64,000 nucleotides of DNA. It comes from Lepidurus packardi (taxonomy: Eukaryota > Arthropoda > Branchiopoda > Notostraca > Triopsidae). Each line of letters begins with the position of its first letter. Positions within the stretch are counted from its first letter, which is position 1. Location: positions 11,415,412 to 11,479,411 of the forward strand of contig JAKZAN010000006.1 of the NCBI GenBank assembly GCA_023053545.1, in the 5' to 3' direction. Positions 53,428-62,481 of the stretch are shown piece by piece. The translations under genes were made by a program, and so were the position numbers. Under the pieces are notes generated by a model that saw only the letters and a list, made by a program, of their open reading frames with translations, had not been told where the DNA came from and ran no database searches.

Positions 53428-53749
53428 TGTTAATCTCTAGAAAATAGCATTGATTCTATAAAGCGGCTGATTGTAATACTCAATTATCACAATAATCGGC
53501 GCCTACTTTAGTAACTTACAACAACTCTCTAACACTCTTCGAGTTCCTATTTTCACTATCGCTGGTCGCTATGATATCTTTTCTCTTAATCTCTTCTTTT
53601 GAACTTACTGTAAACAAGTCAAAACACGCGTGTCCTTGTGTAAGATGCTAGAGCTGTGGTTTGCAGAGAGATTCAGAATGTGTTGCCACCTTCATTAAAG
53701 CGCGAATTATGAAAAGCGGGGAATAAGAACCTACGCTGGCTTACAAAAA

Positions 53750-53830
53750 TCTGACTAACTTCTTTTTTTAAATTTGATCACGTCGTTGGCTTTCAGCCTG
53801 TTGACGTTTCCTTTATGGAAAAAGGTTCGA
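53750..53830 (-). mobile_element. 3'-end fragment of a Jockey-like element
   Basis: A T-run followed by GGCT-TTC-AGCC (53788-53798) and GTTGACG, in the layout of the 3' UTRs at 49323 and 56973. Only the last few dozen bases survive. Confidence 0.5.
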
Positions 53831-53840
53831 GAAAGCATAC

Positions 53841-53883
53841 ATTATTTATTAGTCAGGTACACAGTACCTGACTAATAAATAAT
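53841..53883. repeat. perfect palindrome, 20-bp arms and 3-nt loop
   Basis: ATTATTTATTAGTCAGGTAC, then ACA, then the exact complement. The right arm is followed by a second copy of ACAGTACCTGACTAAT (about 53889-53904). In single-stranded form it would fold to a strong hairpin. Confidence 0.9.
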
Positions 53884-54010
53884 TAATACACAGTACCTGA
53901 CTAATTTAACCTAATTAAACATAATATAACCTAATTAAACATAATATAAGCTAATTAAACATAATACAACCTAACCAAACTAAACCTACCCAAGCTCAAA
54001 CTAATCTAAT
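53884..54010. repeat. AT-rich AACCTAATTAAACATAATA repeat tract
   Basis: Three or four copies of a 19-bp word with CCTAA cores, becoming CCTAACC-like at the right. It is similar in composition to the tract at 421-540. Confidence 0.6.
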
Positions 54011-54036
54011 TACACTTAAACCTACATGAAAATACA

Positions 54037-54470
54037 TTATCCCGTGGGCCCCTTGGCCAAAGTCCAAAATGGACTCCTAAACAGGTCGGGATGGGCCCCT
54101 AGCCTCGTGGTGCCCTGGGCCTGTGCCCAGTTGGCCCATGCGCTAAGACGGCCCTGGTGTCGGGACTTGAACTGGTGAAATATAGAACGAAAGTTAGTGC
54201 CTTTAACCACTCCGCCAATCACTCGGTAGGTGAGGCTATAAGACAAAACTTTTTCACAGTCTCCAAAAAGATCTCCAGTTATTTTACATACTATTACATA
54301 AATTAATATTTCGTACGGAAAATGGACATTTTCTTTTCTTTCTCTTGTGCCCTCAACGTATACCACTTCGGCGCCTGGCCCGGGGCCCCCTCCGAGGCTG
54401 GGGCCTACAGGCAGCTGCCTAATTTGCCTAGGCGGAGATATGGCACTGGACTTATGATGCGTCCTGTGGT
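54037..54470 (-). repeat. tRNA-derived SINE-like block
   Basis: On the minus strand TGGCGGAGTGGTTAAAGGC (A-box-like, about 54214-54196) is followed 25-30 bases later by GTTCAAGTCCCGACACC (B-box-like). The spacing fits a tRNA-Leu/Ser-type pol III promoter. GC-rich sequence with repeated GGGCC/GGCCC follows. GC content is far above the surroundings. The open frame over it is not a convincing gene. The cloverleaf is too degraded for a working tRNA. Confidence 0.45.
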
Positions 54471-55127
54471 TCATACTATGGGCTTCACGGATTAACTTAC
54501 TTTTACTTCTGTCTTACTTCGTAGTACTTAGTTACTTAGTTCGAATAAGGGGAAGGAGCACAATAAGAACAAGTGCCCGAAAAAATAGAAACAAAATCAG
54601 ACATGGAAAAAACGAGCTTGTATTTATAGAAATAACTTGTTTGGGGGACCAGTCATGTCCAGGGAGGTTTGTGGATAAGATGGATTCCGTTTCTCACACG
54701 CATAGAAATTGCTCATCATCATCTCCTGATGCTCGAGGTAGGATGCACACCTTGCTGTTGTGTTTGTGGTCTGACTGCATTAGTCCCGCCACTACATCTG
54801 GTGGCTTTACACTGCATTACATAACTGTATGAGTTAACTAACTCACCACACTTGCCAACAGGGAATGAACAGGGAATGACTACGGCTCTCTGTCCCTTCA
54901 ACCTGGCCCAGAATTACGCTGGGAAGAGTGGGGGGGGGACTCGAGAGATTGGCAGCTCCAAGGAAGTATTATGGTTGTGAAAAATAGAGGAAAAAAGAAA
55001 GATAGAGCGTCTTCCATTACTCGTATTCCATTGAAGTTGGGCCAAAACCCCGAGCTATTTTTCCACGAGCATCAGGGTGCCCTATAGCGGTGGAACATAG
55101 AAGGTTTCTAAGGGGGAGATAATAGCG

Positions 55128-55478
55128 TTACCCTCTTACCTCTCGATCTATAACTCTGATTCCATCAAGTAAAGCTTTTGCTGGAAAGGAACTCAAAAGA
55201 ACTTGCCAGGATTTTTCTCGCACCTTATTTTCCAGGCTTTTGACTCCTATCAGGGACCTTTTAGATGCTAAAGAAAGGCCCATACTTTTAGAATGGTACG
55301 TCTGCCATTTTTCGTCTTCGTGACGCCAACCCCTTGAAAAGGAGAAACTTGCCAATGAAGCAGAAGAGGCTGTTTCGTGAGAACGAAGTTTTTGGATTAA
55401 ACTTGCAATTTTCACCTCAGATTGAAGGTTTGCTTTACCAGTATAAACGCATTTGGGTAGCGGTAGAAAATAGTGCAT
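55128..55478 (-). CDS. unassigned open reading frame of 116 codons
   Basis: It starts at ATG 55478 and contains VYTGKANLQSEVKIASLIQK and a Ser/Ala-rich centre. Amino-acid composition looks protein-like, but I recognise no family. It lies antisense to the grainyhead locus. It could be a lone exon or a remnant of a mobile element. Confidence 0.25.
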   Translation of the reverse strand: MHYFLPLPKCVYTGKANLQSEVKIASLIQKLRSHETASSASLASFSFSRGWRHEDEKWQTYHSKSMGLSLASKRSLIGVKSLENKVREKSWQVLLSSFPAKALLDGIRVIDREVRG

Positions 55479-55760
55479 TTTAACACTTTAATGTTAGCCA
55501 CGGTTAATGATGTCTTGGGGAAATTTGATGGAAAGTCTCCAGCCAATACAGTTCATGCGAACTGTATCTCATAGTGTAATTAAGAGCTATTCCTAATTTA
55601 TGTTTTTAGGTTTTGAATTATATTAAACTTTTTTCTACTTTTGGATCATGGCGATCGTGCTAGGCATTTCAAGGAGCAAATAAACAATTATTAATTAATT
55701 AATTTTTAATTTAGGCCCAGTTATTAATTTTTTTGTCCTTTTCTTTCGTGTCTATTATAG

Positions 55761-55855
55761 ATACGAAAAACAGTGTGGGCCTTGTAGGCTGCATTGATGA
55801 GGTTGCCCGTAATGCTAGTGCAATCTACTGGAATCCGTTGGAAAGCTCAGCCAAG
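55761..55855 (+). CDS. grh: grainyhead-like exon, intact
   Basis: Acceptor ATTATAG, donor GTATTA, 95 nt. It encodes (D)TKNSVGLVGCIDEVARNA and then YWNPLESSAK. The segment is almost the same as the matching part of insect grainyhead, with a few changes (for example Arg-Asn-Ala-Ser where I recall His-Asn-Ala-Ile). The phase matches the next exon. Grainyhead is a CP2-family transcription factor controlling epidermal and cuticle genes. Confidence 0.85.
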
Positions 55856-56324
55856 GTATTATACTTATATTAAAAAAAGTGGGATAAACCTTGGGTACCT
55901 TTGCGTTGTCTGTGCCATTTTCCAAGAGGTCTCTATGCCTTTCGGGAATTATTTTCTTTGTGGAAAAAATGTTTTCTTTTCGGTCGAATTATCTGAATTT
56001 TTGTCAGCGGTTCTGCACAGAAAGAGACGGGGGCCAAGCCAAGGAGATGGCTGCATGACAGTTGGGAGATATCCAGGGATGCATGATAGACTGCATAAAG
56101 CTATGTGTCTGGCATATTTACTACATCAGCCTCATTTGCATATCGCAGGCAAAGGGACAGGGGGCAGTTGACTGCATCTGCATGTCTGTTTGCAATTTTT
56201 ACAAATTAAATACCATTTCGAAACGGTATTTTTTGCTTTATAAAAGAGAAGATGTCAGCTCCGATAGTTCTGCGTTTTATACCTTCAGCTAATCATTAAT
56301 GCAAGGTATGATCTTTTTTTCTAG

Positions 56325-56381
56325 ATCAACATTGCCGTCCAATGCCTGAGCACAGACTTCAGTACCCAAAAAGGCGTGAAG
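56325..56381 (+). CDS. grh: grainyhead-like exon, intact
   Basis: Acceptor TTTTTTTCTAG, donor GTAAGT, 57 nt, exactly 19 codons: INIAVQCLSTDFSTQKGVK. This is the core of the CP2/grainyhead DNA-binding domain. It continues in phase from the exon ending at 55855 and into the exon at 62380. Confidence 0.9.
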
Positions 56382-57119
56382 GTAAGTCAAAATCCTGCAC
56401 CGTTTCTGCTCGTTCGTTCTGCTTCGTCCGGGGGGATGGCATGTTTTTTGTTTGAAAAACATGTAATTTGGAATTACAAGCTCGCCACGTTCATACTGTT
56501 TCAGTCGTATCTGAAATTCACGTATTGGTTACCTTGCACCCCCATTTTTGTGCCCTCTCGGAACGGGGCAATGGCCAACGTAAAAAGGCTTTATGGTGGG
56601 TAACAGGGTTGCATGTTGCCTTTTTTTCTGAGAAAGGATCAGTGTAACGGGGAAATTACGAGCTTTTTGCGCTGAACAAGGCAGTTTTCTATGAGAAAAG
56701 AAAAACCCCTTTACTAACTCACGCAGAGCCTCAAAATCTTTTTGAGTCCCCTCTTATTTTTTTTATTCTTATTTTTGCCTGGCATTCATATTTAACACGT
56801 GGAAGACCTTTCTGGCGATCTAACAACCCCGAAGCTTTCCTAGGACAAAAGCAACTACGTAATTTATACCCCTATACCCACCCTCTTTCTATTTCTACAA
56901 AAAATGGATTTTATACTGTACCTTAACATCTATTACCATTTTTTTTTTTTTTTTTCCTTTAATTGCGGGCGTAGGCTGAAAGCCTGTTGCCTGACTTGTT
57001 TATTGTCAAATCATTTACATGATTTAGTCTTAAAAACTTTATAACAAGTTAGGGGGGGGGATAGGGAAGTGGGTAGGGATAAGAGTAGGGGGGGCAGTAT
57101 CAAGTAATATGTTTCCGTG

Positions 57120-59417
57120 TTATTGGGAGGTTGAGGTGCAGAAAGTCCGTTTGGTCTCGGAAAGAAAGAGTTTAACAGCAGGGAAAAGTTTTGGGTTGGT
57201 GAGAAAGTTCAACGGATTGAAGTGTAATTTGAGAGAACTGTGAGCTCTAATCAGTTTTGCTCGATATTTGTTGAGCCATCGGCAATGAATAAAAACATGG
57301 TGTAAGTCTTGGACGGCATGATCTGGGCAAGGGCAGGAATTTGTAAGCGAACGTTTGATTCTTTGCAAATAGCTCAACGTTGGGTAGTGGGTAGAGCGGA
57401 CCTGTATAAGAGATGATACGATGTTTCTGGGGTGTTTTGTTTTTATAATTGGTTTTAAGCCAGGTTTAACTCCAAGGTGCTTCAGATGAGTTGCTGAGGG
57501 AAGACTTTCCCATTCTTTTGTCCATTCAGTGATCAGAGTTTTGTGTATAGTTTGGTGAGAGACTTTGGGGATATAGTCAGTAGTCTCGAAAGTGGTCTTG
57601 GTCAAGTCGATAAGTCTGTTTGAGTTTGTGATGTACCGTTTGGTCTTGTTTCCTGTCTGTGCCAGTCGTTCCGTTCCTAGTCTGGAAGATACGTAGCGAA
57701 GTCCAGATTCTTTGATGAGGAGTTTTAGCGGTAAGATGTCGGTTTCAACTTCTAATGTTGATGTCGGAGTGGTTTTGAGTGCTCCAGTGATTGCTAATAG
57801 GGCTTGCCGATGGATCGAGGAGAGTGGTCGTAAGGATGTTGGAGTAATGTTAAACCAGGCTGGGGATGCGTACAGTAGCTTGGAGTAAACTGTCGCCGAA
57901 ATGAGCGTCTTTAGTTGGCTACACGAGATAGTTCTGTTTTGCTTAGCAATAGTGCGAATACGATGGAGTGACTTGTTTATAGCTGCTGCTAAGGATCTTA
58001 CATGGGCTGACCAGTCAAGCTTCTTATCTAAAATTAAACCCAAATATCGTACGGAATCGCTCGGAAGTATCGTGGTGTTTTGCCAGGTTAACGGGGTAAA
58101 GTCGGGTGTTCGTTTCCTGCTGAAATGAATCAGTTCAGTTTTTTCAGTACTGAATTCCAACTGGCAGTGATTGCTCCACAACGTTAGTGCTTTTAGGGAA
58201 TTCGCTAGCAGTTTAGTGTTAACTTTACCCGAACAGCCAGACGTGTGCAGGAGGAGGTCGTCTGCAAAGGCAATGATTTTAACTCGTTTTCCTTTGATAA
58301 TTTGTAGCGCGCCATCGATGTATAATAAGAATAGGAGAGGGGACAGGGGAGATCCTTGTGGTACTCCTTTTGGAAGAGTGACTAAATCACTCACAGATCC
58401 ATTGTGGAAAGTATACGCGTCTCTATTGGTCAAGAAACTGCTAATGAGCTTAGTATATTGAGATTTGACGTGTTTTTTTCGTACGATTTGTATAAGCTTA
58501 TCATGATTCACATTGTCAAAGGCTCCTTTTATGTCTAGCAGTAGTGCCGTTGTAACTTTCCGTTTATCGAAGCCATTGAGGATGGAGTCACTAAGCGATA
58601 CTAGTGCGTCGGTGGTCGATCGGGAGGGTCTAAAGCCCCATTGGCAGTTGTTTAGAAGTTTGCCCTTTTCTAAAGAGTCGGAGAGTCTTTGGGAAATAGC
58701 TTTTTCAAGCATTTTCCCTAGGATAGGAAGTAAGGCAATGGGACGAAAACTCTTAATAGAGGTGTAGTCCTTTTTGTTTGGTTTTGGAATAGGGATGACT
58801 TTTGCACGTTTCCAGATAGTTGGAAAGTAACCAATAGTGAGGGATGCATTGTAAATTCGCAGGATGGTTTTGTCGATTGTGTTCCATATATGTTTGATGA
58901 CGATGGCTTGAATGTCATCATGGCCGGCTGCTTTTAAAGGTGGGATATGCTCCTGGATACCTTGAATTTCGCTCAGGGTAAACGGGGGGGCTGGATTTCT
59001 GAGGACTTTGTAAGGTCGTGCAGGAGTGAAGGTAACAGGCATGTGTGGCTGTCCGTTGATTAAGTCAGTAGCTAAGAAATTTAATTTATCCACTGGTTCG
59101 GTAAAAGGGATCCCGTCTTTGTTCTGGAGTTGATCTAGGCATGCTTTCGATGTTGTTTGGCGGAGGTTCCTTTCCCAATTCCATAGCACACGATTGTCCG
59201 GTGTTAGTAGTTTGTTGTTCCAATATTGTTCTCGAGTCTTTCGAACTTCCGCTCTGTACTGGTTTCTTGCTCTTTTCCAGTTTTGCTCGCTGCTTGGAGT
59301 TTGCGAGACCTGGTGAAGTCTATGTAAGCTGGCAGTTTGCTTTCGCAAGGATTTCAGATTTGAGTTCCACCAAGGGTTCGTCTTGTTCCCGATTTTCATG
59401 CATGGCACGCGTGGCAC
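57120..59417 (-). CDS. reverse transcriptase part of Jockey-like ORF2
   Basis: 765 residues: thumb and linker start (NPWWNSNLKSLRKQ), RT motifs KAAGHDDIQAI, SFRPIALLPILGKMLEKAI, GFRPSRSTTDAL, LLDIKGAFDNV, GVPQGSPLSPLLFLLYIDG and FADDLLL, then VRYLGLILD and a CPCPDHAVQDLHHVFIHC tail. No RNase H domain follows, as in the Jockey clade. It is one frame away from the endonuclease segment, with the shift near 59320-59410. Confidence 0.92.
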   Translation of the reverse strand: MPRVPCMKIGNKTNPWWNSNLKSLRKQTASLHRLHQVSQTPSSEQNWKRARNQYRAEVRKTREQYWNNKLLTPDNRVLWNWERNLRQTTSKACLDQLQNKDGIPFTEPVDKLNFLATDLINGQPHMPVTFTPARPYKVLRNPAPPFTLSEIQGIQEHIPPLKAAGHDDIQAIVIKHIWNTIDKTILRIYNASLTIGYFPTIWKRAKVIPIPKPNKKDYTSIKSFRPIALLPILGKMLEKAISQRLSDSLEKGKLLNNCQWGFRPSRSTTDALVSLSDSILNGFDKRKVTTALLLDIKGAFDNVNHDKLIQIVRKKHVKSQYTKLISSFLTNRDAYTFHNGSVSDLVTLPKGVPQGSPLSPLLFLLYIDGALQIIKGKRVKIIAFADDLLLHTSGCSGKVNTKLLANSLKALTLWSNHCQLEFSTEKTELIHFSRKRTPDFTPLTWQNTTILPSDSVRYLGLILDKKLDWSAHVRSLAAAINKSLHRIRTIAKQNRTISCSQLKTLISATVYSKLLYASPAWFNITPTSLRPLSSIHRQALLAITGALKTTPTSTLEVETDILPLKLLIKESGLRYVSSRLGTERLAQTGNKTKRYITNSNRLIDLTKTTFETTDYIPKVSHQTIHKTLITEWTKEWESLPSATHLKHLGVKPGLKPIIKTKHPRNIVSSLIQVRSTHYPTLSYLQRIKRSLTNSCPCPDHAVQDLHHVFIHCRWLNKYRAKLIRAHSSLKLHFNPLNFLTNPKLFPAVKLFLSETKRTFCTSTSQ

Positions 59418-60235
59418 GCGTGATTAGTCTGGTTAGGCAGTATGTGGCTGTGTCAATGTCTTGTGGAGTGTGTAAGTCAGAAAGAATTGAGACATTTTCG
59501 AAGATGTCTGAAGCCAAGTCTGTGTTCAGTTGCAGCCAGTTAGCTTTGTGGTAGTTCCAAGCGTGTACAGAAGGTGCTTTATTATGTGAAAGGAAGTCTA
59601 TGGTTGTTGCGGCGTGATCCGATTCGTTCATAAAATTGTCGTCGTTTAGCAGGTGGTGTTTAACTTGTGTGAGAATTTGGGGCGTCGCAAAAGTCAAGTC
59701 CAATGTGGAGCAGTGTCCTCGTTCGTTTTTAAAGGTTGGGGTGTCCCATTTGTTTAATAAGTCAAAGTTATGTCTGTGTGCAAAGTCAGTCAAGAGGTTG
59801 CCTGCCTCGTCTGGCGATTTGTTCTCCCACCACCAGTGGTGGGCATTGAAATCGCCTGTGAGTACTATGTGTGGGCTCAGATGTTTACGTCTCTCCCATA
59901 TAGTCCGGAGTAAAGTATCGGTGTCTGCCGTGTGTCGCCTGTATATTCCAATCACCGTAATAGGGAGGGCATGTGGGGAAGTGATTTGGAGGATGGCGTA
60001 GAGCTCGTCTACCCAGTTCACTGTGACATTGCTGTTCAATTTGGACAGGATTATGAGCCCTTTGTATTCGGAGTTGGGCACCGATACGTAGAAACCTTGG
60101 TAAGTCACAGAATCAATCTTTTGGGGTGGTTCGAGTATAATAACCGCCTCGCAGCCTCTGTCGTTTGCTTCTTTGACTGTTTCGAACATTTGGTCCCTTT
60201 TTTTTCTGACATTGTGGACAAGAATGGAAGTGTGT
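59320..60235 (-). CDS. AP-endonuclease part of Jockey-like ORF2
   Basis: The frame from ATG 60189 contains GDFNAHHWWWENKSPDEAGN, the CSTLDLTFATP strand and NESDHAATTIDF, the catalytic Asp-His motif of the APE-type nuclease. Open coding continues upstream without an ATG to about 60235 and includes the early Asn motif (LVHNVRKK), so the true start is earlier. ORF1 ends at 60243, and the two ORFs are nearly adjacent. The enzyme would nick the target DNA. Confidence 0.88.
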
Positions 60236-60242
60236 ATTGGAT

Positions 60243-61568
60243 TTATTTGTGCGTTGAGGTCGCAGGGAGTATTGCCTTAGGCCTGGATGGGCAGACTGAA
60301 TCGAATGCGAAATGGGCTTCCTTACAGTTTGCGCATTTTTTGGTTGAGCTTTTGCAGGTCCTTGTGTCATGATGCTCTGCACATTTGGCACAGTTGGGTG
60401 ACTTTTTACAGTTGACTGCCGTGTGGCCAAACGCCTGACAGTTATAACATTGGAGTACGTCCGACGCGCGCGAGTCTTCAACTTGCACAACCCGGTTGAA
60501 CGCGAAGAGAGCTCCTTCGTTGAGGATTTTCAGTTTTTCAGCTGAAGAGGAGCATATGTATTGTATTGAACCGTAGGCTTTGGTGCTGCTTGAGTTTAGC
60601 CACCGAGCATTGTTGGGCAAGAATGATACGGAAGTGTCTGCGTTCCTTTCCGTCAAATGGGAGCAAATTTGATCTAAAGTTTGGTCTCGAGGAAGTTGAT
60701 GAATAATGAGACGTGTAGCTTGCGATACAGTCTTGACCGGGCCTAGTTCAGGAAGAGTGACCGTTTTTAGGCTTGACTCCGCTTTCGACTTGTCTTCCTG
60801 GTTCTTAAAGGTTAAGGCCAGGTTGCCTTGTCTTGTTTTACGGGCCAGGACTGGGTTCGGGATGGCAGGGTTGACTTGATGCAGATCCTTCTCGACGATT
60901 TGTAGTAGGTCTCGATGCGGTATAACTTTGTTTCGTTTATCCATGTCCTGTTGGTTGATAATCAACGTTATTTCCCGACAGGGGTCGATGGGGGTTGGAG
61001 TTGGTGCTGCTGTGGGGGTCTTGGTTGACGGATTTAGGGTTGAAGTTGTCTTAGAAGTTGAGGCGGAGCGTCGTTTCACTACCTGGACCCACTCATTTGT
61101 GATGTTGTTATGGGCAGTTGGGGTAGAAGGCTTCCCACGTTCTTCCTGTAGGTCTTGGCGTAGTCCTACGACTTCCGCCCTTAAAGACATTACCTCATGG
61201 CTCAGAATCTCGTTGCTAACTTTAAGCGATCTGAGCATATCGAGGATAGTGTCAATGGTGGGCATCTGCATAGAGTCTTCCATTGAATGGGACCTCTTGC
61301 GGAATGCCTGATCGTTCGTGGGGGAGAGCATAGGACGTTTGTGGGTTGGAACTGGATTAACTTTTTTCTCGCGGCACGATTTACAGTTTTTTACCGTAGG
61401 TTTGTCTTTTTTGAAAAGAACTCCACAGGTATGGCACTTAGCCTGGGGCTGTAGTGTTGCGGTTTGGTTGGGCGAGTCTATTTCGATTGCTTCCAGAAGT
61501 TGAGAAGGGCCGGCTTGCAACAAACGGGTTACCCCTTTTGTGGGCGAGTTTACCGGTGACCGTAGCAT
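60243..61568 (-). CDS. ORF1 (gag-like) of the Jockey-like element
   Basis: 441 residues from ATG 61568. An N-terminal CX2C...CX2C finger (CHTCGVLF, CKSCREKK), a coiled-coil region (LKVSNEILSHEVMSLRAEV), an RRM-like centre (NLALTFKNQEDKSKAESSL), and three C-terminal knuckles (CYNCQAFGHTAVNC, CAKCAEHHDTRTC, CANCKEAHFAFDSVC). It is intact. It would bind the element RNA. Confidence 0.9.
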   Translation of the reverse strand: MLRSPVNSPTKGVTRLLQAGPSQLLEAIEIDSPNQTATLQPQAKCHTCGVLFKKDKPTVKNCKSCREKKVNPVPTHKRPMLSPTNDQAFRKRSHSMEDSMQMPTIDTILDMLRSLKVSNEILSHEVMSLRAEVVGLRQDLQEERGKPSTPTAHNNITNEWVQVVKRRSASTSKTTSTLNPSTKTPTAAPTPTPIDPCREITLIINQQDMDKRNKVIPHRDLLQIVEKDLHQVNPAIPNPVLARKTRQGNLALTFKNQEDKSKAESSLKTVTLPELGPVKTVSQATRLIIHQLPRDQTLDQICSHLTERNADTSVSFLPNNARWLNSSSTKAYGSIQYICSSSAEKLKILNEGALFAFNRVVQVEDSRASDVLQCYNCQAFGHTAVNCKKSPNCAKCAEHHDTRTCKSSTKKCANCKEAHFAFDSVCPSRPKAILPATSTHK

Positions 61569-61794
61569 TGCGACACTGGGCCAAGCCCATAAACATATAG
61601 TTTAAGGGCTTCGTTTATGCACAAAAGAGTAACTGAACGATATAAAAATAATCCGGAAATGTGCAGAAAGCACCGAACTACACTTGGAACCAAAACAGTC
61701 TAAGGAATCTTGGAAAAACAGCAAGGAAAACACTGTTGAAGCGAGAGCGCGGTTTGAATGCGACTTCACTTTACCGCCACAAAATGGCGGTCCT
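61569..61794 (-). promoter_or_regulatory. 5' UTR of the Jockey-like element
   Basis: 226 bases before the ORF1 ATG. The first 25 bases contain an inverted repeat (CCGCCA...TGGCGG). Jockey elements use an internal pol II promoter here. The element boundary is set by the target duplication. Confidence 0.55.
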
Positions 61795-62379
61795 CATCTA
61801 TTACCATTTCTACCTTAACATCTCTTGCAAAGCACCTTTTTTATCCTGGGAGGAGAAGAAATAACATAACACCTGGTCATACAAACGAAATCGTAGGGCC
61901 ACCTACTGCACTGTCAATTAGTATGATTGACACTCGCGAAGAAATTTTGCCACTCGGATTATCAAGAGCGATGCGTCTTAAAAACTTATATATACAGTAT
62001 ACCAAGCTTTAGCTTGTTGTCCTATAACGAAGCTGAAAAGACATGCATGTAGTGTGTGATGGACAGGCATCTATACCTTTCCTCTCTGCATGCAATCATA
62101 ATCTTATGGTAAGGCAAAGGGGAGAAAAATAACACAAAACAAGCTCAAGAATGCGTCTCCGCGAGCGGCATTGCGAACGTAATGGCGGTTCCATTATTCG
62201 GGTAAAGGGACAGCGAACAAGCTTAGAAGTTATGCCGTGCCAAAACTGGCATTACCATGTTTAATGCCGATGCTTATCTCGCTTTTTCTTTTCTTTTTTT
62301 TTCCTCAACCTGCTCTCTTGTGTGTCGCCGTTTCTGTCATTCCGACCGTCTAACCATCTTGGGATTCGGTGGACATCAG

Positions 62380-62481
62380 GGCTTGCCGCTGCATATTCAA
62401 ATCGACATATACGACGATCCCCGAGACAACAGCCCTGTGTCCCATCGTGCTTACTGTCAAATCAAGGTTTTCTGTGATAAG
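62380..62481 (+). CDS. grh: grainyhead-like exon, intact
   Basis: Acceptor ACATCAG, donor GTAAGA, 102 nt, exactly 34 codons. It starts [19 protein letters not shown] and ends [13 protein letters not shown]. This is the signature segment of grainyhead (GLPLxxQID, [13 protein letters not shown]). The next exon should start with a GAERK-like segment and was not found up to 64000. Confidence 0.92.

Larger units (their letters stand above)
51616..55760. other. long intron-like gap of the grainyhead locus; expected exon not found
   Basis: In other grainyhead genes about 38 residues lie between the NQTVK and DTKNSVG segments (a stretch with FREEK and a KAWQFWH-like core). I read this gap on the plus strand and found no match. 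It holds the hAT-like exon, the truncated Jockey 3' end, the palindrome and the SINE-like block, listed separately. The rest (51616-52970, 54480-55120, 55480-55760) shows no supported gene. Confidence 0.45.
56942..61794 (-). mobile_element. near full-length Jockey-like non-LTR retrotransposon
   Basis: The minus-strand element has ORF1, ORF2, a 3' UTR with hairpin AGGCT-GAA-AGCCT (56973-56985) and a poly-A tail (T-run 56941-56955). A 15-bp target duplication CATCTATTACCATTT flanks it (56927-56941 and 61795-61809). The first bases of the element can fold as CCGCCA-TTTTG-TGGCGG (about 61772-61790). ORF2 has one frame break. It looks young. Confidence 0.92.
56382..62379 (+). other. 6-kb grainyhead intron, enlarged by a retrotransposon
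   Basis: The intron runs from GTAAGT to ATCAG. About 4.85 kb of it is the Jockey-like insertion. Without that it would be about 1.1 kb. The remaining parts (56382-56926 and 61810-62379) show no further exon; a pyrimidine-rich tract lies near 62290-62310. Confidence 0.6.

Noticed and set aside
54150..54240. Functional tRNA gene
   Set aside because: A and B box-like words are present, but the acceptor and anticodon stems do not pair convincingly.
54037..54474. Protein-coding gene of 145 codons on the minus strand
   Set aside because: Its GC-rich half and pol III box-like words fit a SINE-like repeat better; no family match.
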